Shown here piece after piece: positions 1 through 5,660 of a stretch of 5,660 nucleotides of DNA. Position 1 is the stretch's first letter, and each line of letters starts with the position of its first letter. The notes below the pieces were generated by a model. The model searched no databases and was not told the origin of the DNA. It saw only the letters and a program-made list of their open reading frames with translations. Source of the DNA: Deltaproteobacteria bacterium (GTDB lineage: Bacteria > SAR324 > JACQKK01); the NCBI GenBank assembly GCA_029879595.1, contig JAOUPZ010000214.1:1-5660 (forward strand). Direction: 5' to 3'. Both the position numbers and the translations under genes were made by a program.

Positions 1-438
1 AACCAGCCTTCCCTCCACCCGGAAGCACTGCGAGCCAGGTGAATGCCCGGGGGTGTGGATGAACTCAATGGCGACTCCTCCCAGCATCAGTACAAACCCG
101 TCGCTGGTTTCCACCCGTTCCTCGCCCCCGTCCGGAATCTGCCCGGCTTCCTTGGGATGCACATAGAGCCTGGGTTTATCCGGCGCGCACAGCTTCAAAA
201 GTTCCGGCACGCCCTCAATGCGCTGACCACTCATTTCTCCGCCTACATGGTCAAAGTGGGTATGTGTCACCAGAATCCCGGTGAGGCTGAGCCCCTCCTT
301 GCGGACAAGCTCGCGCAGTGCCGCCACGTCCCATGCCGGATCGACCAGTACGGCCTCCCTGCTGGCCGATGAACCGATCAGGTAGGAATAGTTGGCCATG
401 GGGCCGATTTCAATCTGCCTGAATATCAGTTCGCTCAT
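1..438 (-). CDS. Metallo-beta-lactamase-fold hydrolase, glyoxalase II-like (C-terminus beyond window)
   Basis: This is the N-terminal 146 residues of a metal-dependent hydrolase; the frame is open to the window edge, so the 3' end is missing. The family signature is clear: residues 58-64 read THTHFDH, giving metal ligands H59, H61, D63 and H64, followed by GG. H132 in HTPGHSPGS (128-136) is the next ligand. The later bridging Asp and last His would lie outside the window. Such proteins are usually cytosolic and act on thioesters (hydroxyacylglutathione hydrolase), persulfides or lactones; the substrate cannot be told from this half. There is no signal peptide. The start is the ATG at 438: an in-frame TAA lies upstream in the spacer, and AGGCGGA (445-439) directly before the ATG is only a modest ribosome site. 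A promoter-like element with a dyad precedes the gene, so it may be transcribed separately from rlmN. Fold assignment is firm; specific function is open. Confidence 0.9.
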   Translation of the reverse strand, partial: MSELIFRQIEIGPMANYSYLIGSSASREAVLVDPAWDVAALRELVRKEGLSLTGILVTHTHFDHVGGEMSGQRIEGVPELLKLCAPDKPRLYVHPKEAGQIPDGGEERVETSDGFVLMLGGVAIEFIHTPGHSPGSQCFRVEGRLV

Positions 439-494
439 TCCGCCTGTGCCGTTTTTCGAGTGAGTCCGTGGCCCGGGTTGCAGTCCTCCGGCTT

Positions 495-531
495 TTTACC
501 GAAACAATAATTATACGATAACGTCGGTAAA
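495..531. repeat. Inverted repeat TTTACCGA-N21-TCGGTAAA, possible operator
   Basis: Two perfect 8-base arms, TTTACCGA (495-502) and TCGGTAAA (524-531), are separated by 21 bases. The arm centres are 29 bases apart, not far from three helical turns. The loop contains the predicted -10 box of the downstream hydrolase gene and an 8-base palindrome, ATAATTAT (507-514). Neither strand has a run of T after the second arm, so this is not an intrinsic terminator. The placement suggests a site for a dimeric or paired transcription factor controlling the hydrolase promoter, but the regulator cannot be named. Confidence 0.5.
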
Positions 532-537
532 GCACAA
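510..537 (-). promoter_or_regulatory. Predicted sigma70-type promoter for the metallo-hydrolase gene
   Basis: Read on the minus strand, a perfect TATAAT lies at 515-510. A weaker -35 candidate, TTGTGC (537-532, three of six consensus bases), is 16 bases upstream. The region is distinctly A+T-rich inside a G+C-rich genome. Transcription would start near 503, giving a leader of about 65 bases before the ATG at 438. The perfect -10 box is the main support; the -35 box is poor, which would fit a weak or activated promoter. Confidence 0.55.
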
Positions 538-552
538 TACATCCCCCGGAGT

Positions 553-1686
553 TCAGGGATGCTTTTCTCCAGCGGGGGCGGTGTTCCGGGCGGGCCGGGC
601 GGTTTCCAGGGCCAGCTGGCCACAGGCCCCGTGGATGTCTCCGCCCCGGCTTTCCCGGGTGGTGACCCTGATGCCGGATTCCACCAGAATTCTCCTGAAG
701 GCGGCAGTGCTGGCGGGCGGCGAGGGCCTGTAGGGCGTGCCGGGTATGTGGTTGAAGGGCAGAAGGTTCACGATGCAGGGCAGCCCGCCGGCCAGCGCGG
801 CCAGCTCCCGCGCCTGTTGAGGGCTGTCGTTCACCCCCTGCAGCAGCAGGTATTGCAGCATGATGATGGCGTTGTCATCCCGGGCCATCCGGGCCAGTTC
901 CGCCAGCAGGTCCGGCAGGGGGTTTTTGCCGGCGGTGGGGATGAGCCGGCGGCGGAGCTCCTGGGTGGTGGCATGGAGAGACAGGGCGATGGGAACCCTG
1001 GACTCACGGGGCACCAGGCCCATCCGCCCCAGCACACCGCTGGTGGAAACGGTGATCCTTCTCTTGGAGATCGAGTAGGCGTTGCCATCGCGGAAGATGG
1101 CGATGGTGTCCCGCACGGCGGGCCAGTTGTGCAGGGGCTCTCCCATGCCCATGAACACCAGGTTGGTGATGGGGCCGGAGGCCGCCTGCCGGGCATGGTG
1201 GAACTGGGCGATAATTTCGCCGGTGGTCAGGTTGCGCCCCCCGCTGTTTTGTCCGGTGGCGCAGAACCCGCAGCCTACCCGGCAGCCGGTCTGGCAGCTC
1301 AGGCACAGTGTCATCCTGTCCCAGCCCGGAATGAGCACGCATTCCACCGCCTGGCCGTCCTCCAGGGCAAGGCGCAGCTTTATGGTGCCGTCGGTGGCCT
1401 CCTCCCTTCCGGAGAGGGTGATTGCGGGGGGCCGGGCCGTCAGGCGCAGTCTGGCGGTGAGGGCTCGCGGGAAATTAGGGATGGGGCCGGTATCGGCCTG
1501 GCCGAATTCATTTCCCGGGCGGTGCAAAAGACGATACCAGCGCAGGGCGTGTACGGGTTTGCCGCCCAGGGCCGCCACCTGCTCGGTCAGGCGCGGCAGC
1601 GGCAGGGAGTAGGGGTCGAAGAAGGCCGGCGCTTCATCGCCGGCCGGCTCCTGCAGAGCGCCCGATGGCTCCGGGGCTGTGTTCAT
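553..1686 (-). CDS. rlmN: RlmN/Cfr-family radical SAM methyltransferase (likely 23S rRNA A2503 / tRNA A37 C2-methyltransferase)
   Basis: This 377-residue protein is full length for the family. RlmN methylates C2 of A2503 in 23S rRNA and of A37 in some tRNAs, using two S-adenosylmethionine molecules and a methyl-cysteine intermediate. The N-terminal RNA-binding part spans about 20-110. E115 matches the conserved Glu before the core. The radical SAM 4Fe-4S cysteines are C135, C139 and C142 (CxxxCxxC), preceded by conserved C128. The SAM-binding motif GMGEP is at 180-184, SLHAT at 236-240, and the methyl-carrying Cys is C355 in ACGQL. Departures from the usual pattern are an extra C131 (normally Ser or Thr) and GGDIHGAC instead of the usual DDIDAAC-like stretch. 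The frame stays open upstream to 1887, but ATG 1686 is chosen: homology starts after it and it overlaps the terB stop (ATGA), indicating translational coupling; its own ribosome site is poor. A divergent paralogue with another RNA target is possible. Confidence 0.9.
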   Translation of the reverse strand: MNTAPEPSGALQEPAGDEAPAFFDPYSLPLPRLTEQVAALGGKPVHALRWYRLLHRPGNEFGQADTGPIPNFPRALTARLRLTARPPAITLSGREEATDGTIKLRLALEDGQAVECVLIPGWDRMTLCLSCQTGCRVGCGFCATGQNSGGRNLTTGEIIAQFHHARQAASGPITNLVFMGMGEPLHNWPAVRDTIAIFRDGNAYSISKRRITVSTSGVLGRMGLVPRESRVPIALSLHATTQELRRRLIPTAGKNPLPDLLAELARMARDDNAIIMLQYLLLQGVNDSPQQARELAALAGGLPCIVNLLPFNHIPGTPYRPSPPASTAAFRRILVESGIRVTTRESRGGDIHGACGQLALETARPARNTAPAGEKHP

Positions 1687-2135
1687 GGGCCGGCCCTGCG
1701 GGCTTCCTGCTTGGCGTTTACCACTAGGCTGTGGTTTACCGAGAGCATGGTTTGCAGCCTGCGGGTGAGCATTTCCTCGTAGGGGTCCAGGCGGCCATCG
1801 GCAAAAATCACCTGCCAGACCATGCGCAGCACATCCTGTTTCTGCTCTGGGGTGTAGCTTTTGGAGATGGCATGGGTGAAGGGCCACAGGTCAACGCTTT
1901 TTTCCCGGGCCGTGGTGGTCTCTGCCAGCAACTGATCCACCTGTTGCGGGGTCAGATTGAAATGATTGCCCAGCAGGGTGGAGACCATTTTTTTCTCCGA
2001 TTCGGGAAAGCTGTCGTCGGACTCGGCCACCTCCAGCAGGATGGCGGCGCAGGCCACTTTTTCATCCGTCACCTGGTCGGACTGGCGGGGCGATCCCTGT
2101 TCGCCCTGGAACAGTTTTTTCAAGGTATCCAGCAT
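1683..2135 (-). CDS. TerB-family (tellurite resistance TerB-like) protein
   Basis: A 150-residue, soluble, mostly helical protein with no signal peptide or membrane segment. It resembles the TerB fold, a helical domain with acidic metal-binding loops. Two related halves are visible: an N-terminal AESDDSFPESE (37-47) and a C-terminal FADGRLDPYEE (111-121), each an acidic turn inside a helix pair, joined by a segment containing DLWPFT (82-87). Length and layout match stand-alone TerB-like proteins common in proteobacteria, as far as I recall. Despite the family name, such proteins are not shown to give tellurite resistance; a role in metal sensing or as a scaffold is a guess. There is no ter operon here (no TerC, TerD or TerZ). 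Its stop codon overlaps the rlmN start by four bases, so the two are probably co-translated. The start ATG at 2135 has a good Shine-Dalgarno. Confidence 0.8.
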   Translation of the reverse strand: MLDTLKKLFQGEQGSPRQSDQVTDEKVACAAILLEVAESDDSFPESEKKMVSTLLGNHFNLTPQQVDQLLAETTTAREKSVDLWPFTHAISKSYTPEQKQDVLRMVWQVIFADGRLDPYEEMLTRRLQTMLSVNHSLVVNAKQEARRAGP

Positions 2136-2138
2136 GAT

Positions 2139-2145
2139 CTTCCTT
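2139..2145 (-). promoter_or_regulatory. Ribosome binding site of the TerB-like gene
   Basis: AAGGAAG on the minus strand (2145-2139) ends three bases before the ATG at 2135, with the AAGGA core five bases away. This is the clearest Shine-Dalgarno in the window and fixes the terB start. It fits the idea that ribosomes load here for the coupled terB-rlmN pair, since rlmN has no good site of its own. Confidence 0.7.
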
Positions 2146-2148
2146 GTG

Positions 2149-2164
2149 GTTTGCGGGTTTGCGG
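2149..2164. repeat. Short tandem duplication, two copies of GTTTGCGG
   Basis: Two adjacent perfect copies of an 8-base unit (2149-2156 and 2157-2164) sit just upstream of the terB ribosome site, in the 96-base spacer after nadE. On the transcribed strand the unit reads CCGCAAAC. It could be a replication-slippage duplication or a small direct-repeat binding site; nothing else supports a function. I see no convincing terminator or promoter in the rest of this spacer (2136-2231). Confidence 0.35.
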
Positions 2165-2231
2165 CGCCATGGTTCCCGTTGCAGGAGGTTCTTCAGGTTG
2201 GAATGCCGCACCGGGGAAAAAGTTCATTTAT

Positions 2232-4337
2232 TTATTCCCGGCCGGAGCGTGCGGCCTGGGCCAGTTCCTCCAGTTCAGTCTCATATCCTCCCGCCAGAAT
2301 GGGAAAGCGGCACCATGTTCGCGGGTCGAGGTTTTCATCGTCCAGGTGAAACGACGGGGCCAGCCGTTCCCGCTTCCACTGGGTGCGGCTCCACAGCCGG
2401 AAGAAGGTTTCCACATACCGGGCCGCCTGGGCAGGGGTCAGATCGGAACCGGGCAGCCGTGTGCCCAGCAGGGTGCGCCAGACCTCCAGCGGAGACTGCC
2501 TGTCCCGGATCGCCGCCTGCTCCACAAGGTCCAGCACGGCATAGGGCATGAGGTCCTTCTCGTCGGACTGCCCCTGCCCCGGAGGGCGCAGCTCGGCGGT
2601 GGGTTCCTGCGCGTTCACCGCGGCCAGGGCGGCAAGCGGCCCCAGCTCCGGCGGCCCCTGGCGCTCCATCCACAGCAGCCAGTGCCTCAGGAAGGTCTTG
2701 TTGGCTCCGGCGATGGGCGCCAGGCCCCCGCTGGTATCCCCGTCCATGGTGGCGTACCCCACCCCGATTTCACTGCGGTTGCTGGTGCAGAGCAGCAGAA
2801 AGCCCTTCACATTGGCCAGCATCCAGATTCCCGGAGAGCGCGTCCGGGCCTGGATGTTCTGCAGGGCCAGGTCATCCCGGTCCCAGTCCAGGGGCCGGCC
2901 CAGGGCCCGGGCCACCATGTCTGTGTAGGCCTGCACAACGGGTTCTATATCCAGTTCCAGGTGCTCGGCCCCCAGCGCGGCGGCCACCTCCCGGGCGGCA
3001 TCCCTGGTGGTCCGGGATGAGTTGGCCGAGGCCTGGTACACCGTCATCAGCAGCCTCCGGGTGAGCAGGGCCTCCAAGTCTCCCCCGCCAGCCTCCTCCG
3101 GGTTCAGGGCATCCAGGCCATTAAGGTGCCCCAGGCGGGCCCGGAACGCCGGCCAGCCCAGCTCGCGCAGCGCCAGCCGGATCATGCTGCCCACCAGCAC
3201 GGCGACCGTGGAGGAATCCACCCCGCCGCTCAGAGACAGGGCAAAACCCTGGGAGCGGCTCTTGCGCAGGTAGTCCCACAGGCCCAGGCATACCGCTTTC
3301 AAAAAGGCCTGCTCCATGGGCAGCTCGGCGTCGGAGCCCGGAGACTGGCCGGCCCTGTTGGCGGGGGCGTCCTGTTTTTGCAGCCGGGTGGTCTCCCAGT
3401 CCGGGATTCCGCTGCGTCCGTTGCGGCGGCGGACGGCCCTTCCGGGCTGTTGCGGGCTGAAGGGCAGCGGCACCACATTACCGGGCTCGCCGGAGTGGCG
3501 GTTTGCCGGCAGGGGCAGGCGCAGCCGTTCCAGGCGCAGGGCCTTCAGGTCCGCCACACAGGACACCAGGTTGACCGGCTCAAAGGAGAAACGGCGGTTC
3601 TCCGCCAGCAATCTGCCGTCGGAGGCGCACAGCACCGCGCCGTCAAAGATCAGCCGGCCCGATTCGTTGCCCAGCAGGTTGGCATACAGGTAGACCGAAT
3701 GGCTGAACCGTGAGCCTTCTGTGACCAGGTTTCTCACGGTGGCGTATTTGCCGGCGGCAAAGTGGCTGGCGCTAGGGTTCAGGAGTATCTCGGGAGCATC
3801 TCTCTGGCCGGTTCTCCACTGGGGGCTGCTCCAGGCGTCCTCGCAGATTTCAAACCCCAGGCGCAGGCCGTCGAGGTCATAGATGAAATCTCCAATGGGA
3901 ATTTTGCCGCCGGGCAGGGCGTATTCCTCCACCACTCCCGAAGGCCAGGGGCGGAACCAGCGGGGCTCGTAATATACCCCGTAGCCCGCCAGCACCCTTT
4001 TGGCGGTCAGCCCGGCCACCCGGCCATCGGCCACCAGGGCCGCGCAGTTGAAAAGCTGGCCGTTGTGTACCACCGGCAGTCCGATGGCCACCGCCATCCC
4101 CCGGGTCGCCGGGGCGATATCCATCAGCCCCTGCAGGGCCATCCGCGATACCCACTCGCCATGGAAGGCGTCCTCGCAGCCGTAACCGGTCAGGCAGAGC
4201 TCCGGCAGGCACAGCACCTGGACCCCTTCCTCCCGCGCCAGTTCAATGGCCGCCAGAATGTTCTCCCGGTTGCCTTTCCAGTCCAGGGGCGTCTGATTGA
4301 GGGCCGCCCCTCCCACTATCAGTTCGTCGAGGATCAT
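2232..4337 (-). CDS. nadE: Glutamine-dependent NAD+ synthetase (two-domain NadE)
   Basis: This 701-residue cytosolic enzyme makes NAD+ from nicotinate adenine dinucleotide, ATP and glutamine, the last step of both de novo and Preiss-Handler routes. Residues about 1-275 form the nitrilase-like glutaminase with the full Glu-Lys-Cys triad: E46 in LPELCLTGY, K113 in TAKRVLAGY, C165 in GFEICEDAW. Residues about 341-685 form the synthetase, with the PP-loop SGGVDSS (370-376), NIQARTR (494-500), SNRSEIGVGY (519-528), DGDTSGG (532-538) and a QSDEKDL region (590-596). The length is typical of fused NadE (about 650-710). A Pro/Arg-rich linker of about 60 residues joins the domains, and about 40 extra residues follow the PP-loop helix. 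The frame is open upstream to 4523, but ATG 4337 is chosen because the nitrilase domain begins at once and it overlaps the pncB stop (ATGA). The ribosome site is weak, so coupling to pncB is likely. Confidence 0.96.
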   Translation of the reverse strand: MILDELIVGGAALNQTPLDWKGNRENILAAIELAREEGVQVLCLPELCLTGYGCEDAFHGEWVSRMALQGLMDIAPATRGMAVAIGLPVVHNGQLFNCAALVADGRVAGLTAKRVLAGYGVYYEPRWFRPWPSGVVEEYALPGGKIPIGDFIYDLDGLRLGFEICEDAWSSPQWRTGQRDAPEILLNPSASHFAAGKYATVRNLVTEGSRFSHSVYLYANLLGNESGRLIFDGAVLCASDGRLLAENRRFSFEPVNLVSCVADLKALRLERLRLPLPANRHSGEPGNVVPLPFSPQQPGRAVRRRNGRSGIPDWETTRLQKQDAPANRAGQSPGSDAELPMEQAFLKAVCLGLWDYLRKSRSQGFALSLSGGVDSSTVAVLVGSMIRLALRELGWPAFRARLGHLNGLDALNPEEAGGGDLEALLTRRLLMTVYQASANSSRTTRDAAREVAAALGAEHLELDIEPVVQAYTDMVARALGRPLDWDRDDLALQNIQARTRSPGIWMLANVKGFLLLCTSNRSEIGVGYATMDGDTSGGLAPIAGANKTFLRHWLLWMERQGPPELGPLAALAAVNAQEPTAELRPPGQGQSDEKDLMPYAVLDLVEQAAIRDRQSPLEVWRTLLGTRLPGSDLTPAQAARYVETFFRLWSRTQWKRERLAPSFHLDDENLDPRTWCRFPILAGGYETELEELAQAARSGRE

Positions 4338-5660
4338 AGCCAACCCTGCTGCCCGGATTCTGACTCCAGGCGGGCTTTTGAAATCAGTTCGTCCCGGATG
4401 TTGTTCAACCTGACGCTCAGCCCCACCGGATAGATGTGGGGGTTTTCGAATCGCTTGTGTCCGTGGTGCAGGTGGGCCAGCTGGTCCTGGACCCGCTCCT
4501 GCAGCTGTGAGATCGGCGGACATTCCGCCAGTCTTTTCCCATCGCGGAACACGGGTTTGAGCATGGCCTGCCCCCGGTACTCCGGGTTTATCTGCTTGAA
4601 CATGGTGTTGTCATTGGGGTCGATGATCTTGCGCAGGGATTCCGGTGATTCCCCTTCCTCCACGATGGCGTCCATGTGGTAGCGGCCGTCGGAATCGAAA
4701 AAGCGGTACACCTGGAGCAGTCCCGGAATATTGACCTTGGCCTTGGTCTCGGAGAGCTTTAGCCGGTAGCTCCATTCACCGGCATCCCGGTTGCGGATGG
4801 CCGAGAGCTTGTATACTCCGCCCAGCGCGGGGTCGCCATGGGCGGTGACCAGCCTGGTGCCCACGCCCCAGGCGTTTATCCGGGCGCCCTGCTCCTTCAA
4901 GGAGCGGATCAGCCATTCGTCCAGATCGCCCGAGGCCAGGATCATGGCCTTGGGAAAGCCGGCCTTGTTCAAAAGATCCCTCGACTTGCGGGAAAGATAG
5001 GCCAGGTCGCCACTGTCCAGCCTGATGCCCAGCATTTCATGGCCTTCCTCCCTGAGCCTGAGCGATATATCGATGGCCTTGCGCACGCCGTTTAGCGAGC
5101 CGTAGGTATCCACCAGAAACACGCAGTTGTCCGGCATGTTATGGGAGAAGGCCTTGAAGGATTCCATCTCGGTATCGAAGGACATTACCCAGGAGTGTGC
5201 GAAGGTGCCCATGGGGCGAATGCCCAGGTGCCGGGCCGCCAGCACGTTTGAGGTGCCCAGGCAGCCCCCCACATAAGCCGCCCGGCTGGCGGAAAACCCT
5301 CCGTCTATGCCCTGGGCGCGGCGCAGCCCGAAGTCGATAACCGGGTCATTCTGGGCCGCGTGGCAGATGCGGGCCGACTTGGTGGCAATGAGGCTCTGGA
5401 AGTTCAGGATGTTCAGCACGATGGTTTCCACCAGCTGGGCTTCCAGGATCGGTCCCCTGATCTCAAGCAGCGGGGCGTGGGGAAACACCACCGTGCCCTC
5501 TTCAAAGGCCCTGACCTCGCAGGTGAACCGGAATTGTTCCAGATAGGCTATGAAGTCCCTGTCAAAAAGCAGGGAGCCGCTGGAGCTCGTCAATTGGGCC
5601 AGGTATTCCAGGTCTCCGGGGGAGAAGCGGAAGTTCTCCAGAACGTCCAGTACATCGGAA
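4334..5660 (-). CDS. pncB: Nicotinate phosphoribosyltransferase (5' end beyond window)
   Basis: The C-terminal 441 residues of an enzyme that joins nicotinate to PRPP, with ATP hydrolysis, to give nicotinate mononucleotide, the entry step of the Preiss-Handler salvage route. Family marks include the EGTVVFP turn, EAQLVET, NFQSLIATK, DFGLRRAQG, GTFAHSWVMSF (its His, codon 5197-5195, matches the His phosphorylated in the catalytic cycle), IRLDSGDLAYLS for the phosphoribosyl site, and GVGTRLVTA with GGVYKLSA near the end. The reading frame has no stop up to 5660: the codons before 5593 read DVLENFRFSPGDLEYLAQL, typical family sequence, so the TTG at 5593 is internal and the true start lies outside, perhaps 20-50 residues further. 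Its last codons overlap the nadE start by four bases, so the two NAD genes form one transcript. No frameshift or missing catalytic residue is seen. Confidence 0.95.
   Translation of the reverse strand, partial: SDVLDVLENFRFSPGDLEYLAQLTSSSGSLLFDRDFIAYLEQFRFTCEVRAFEEGTVVFPHAPLLEIRGPILEAQLVETIVLNILNFQSLIATKSARICHAAQNDPVIDFGLRRAQGIDGGFSASRAAYVGGCLGTSNVLAARHLGIRPMGTFAHSWVMSFDTEMESFKAFSHNMPDNCVFLVDTYGSLNGVRKAIDISLRLREEGHEMLGIRLDSGDLAYLSRKSRDLLNKAGFPKAMILASGDLDEWLIRSLKEQGARINAWGVGTRLVTAHGDPALGGVYKLSAIRNRDAGEWSYRLKLSETKAKVNIPGLLQVYRFFDSDGRYHMDAIVEEGESPESLRKIIDPNDNTMFKQINPEYRGQAMLKPVFRDGKRLAECPPISQLQERVQDQLAHLHHGHKRFENPHIYPVGLSVRLNNIRDELISKARLESESGQQGWL

Noticed and set aside
43..372. A 109-codon plus-strand open frame
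   Set aside because: It is the antisense shadow of the metallo-hydrolase gene, which has intact catalytic motifs on the minus strand.
491..533. The dyad between rlmN and the hydrolase gene as an intrinsic terminator
   Set aside because: The loop is 21 bases long and no T-run follows the second arm on either strand.
435..623. A 62-codon minus-strand frame bridging rlmN and the hydrolase gene
   Set aside because: Its first part is rlmN DNA in another frame and it has no ribosome site or conserved features. It merely crosses the regulatory spacer.
553..1686. The radical SAM gene as the antibiotic resistance enzyme Cfr
   Set aside because: Length, the RNLTTGEIIAQ stretch and the chromosomal housekeeping context fit RlmN better, and no mobile element or other resistance gene is present. 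A tree would settle it.
559..1782. A 407-codon plus-strand open frame
   Set aside because: It is antisense to the well-supported rlmN gene, low in complexity and has no family similarity.
1683..2135. The TerB-like gene as evidence of a tellurite resistance or phage-defence island
   Set aside because: No TerC, TerD, TerZ or other ter partners are nearby. Neighbours are housekeeping genes and stand-alone TerB-fold proteins are widespread.
1731..3020. A 429-codon plus-strand open frame
   Set aside because: It lies antisense to nadE and the TerB-like gene, and its protein is Gly/Pro/Gln/Arg-rich with no recognisable domain. High G+C content makes such antisense frames common.

Overview
The window is a G+C-rich bacterial segment (roughly 60% G+C by eye). 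It carries five protein-coding genes, all on the minus strand, so transcription runs from high to low coordinates. Coding density is very high: two gene pairs overlap by four bases (ATGA junctions) and the only spacers are 96 and 114 bases long. The sequence does not fix the taxon. The G+C content and the TerB-like protein, which resembles forms I recall from proteobacteria, suggest a proteobacterium or a similar Gram-negative lineage, but this is weak. No tRNA, rRNA, CRISPR array, insertion sequence or phage gene was seen, and nothing looks like a recently acquired island.

In transcription order: (1) pncB, 5660-4334, nicotinate phosphoribosyltransferase, with its 5' end beyond the right edge. 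(2) nadE, 4337-2232, a two-domain glutamine-hydrolysing NAD+ synthetase that starts inside the pncB stop codon. (3) After a 96-base spacer, a 150-residue TerB-like protein, 2135-1683, with a clear Shine-Dalgarno. (4) An RlmN/Cfr-family radical SAM rRNA/tRNA methyltransferase, 1686-553, whose start overlaps the terB stop. (5) After a 114-base, locally A+T-rich spacer holding a likely promoter with a dyad around its -10 box, a metallo-beta-lactamase-fold hydrolase, 438 to beyond position 1, with its C-terminal part outside the window.

pncB and nadE form a logical NAD unit: PncB turns salvaged nicotinate into nicotinate mononucleotide, and NadE amidates nicotinate adenine dinucleotide to NAD+ in the last step. 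The intermediate adenylyltransferase (NadD) is not in the window. The TerB-like and RlmN genes look translationally coupled, an arrangement with no obvious textbook explanation. The hydrolase seems to have its own regulated promoter. I see ordinary housekeeping genes with a few points worth checking (the operator-like dyad, the terB-rlmN coupling, departures from family pattern in RlmN, and insertions in NadE), not a clear new system.
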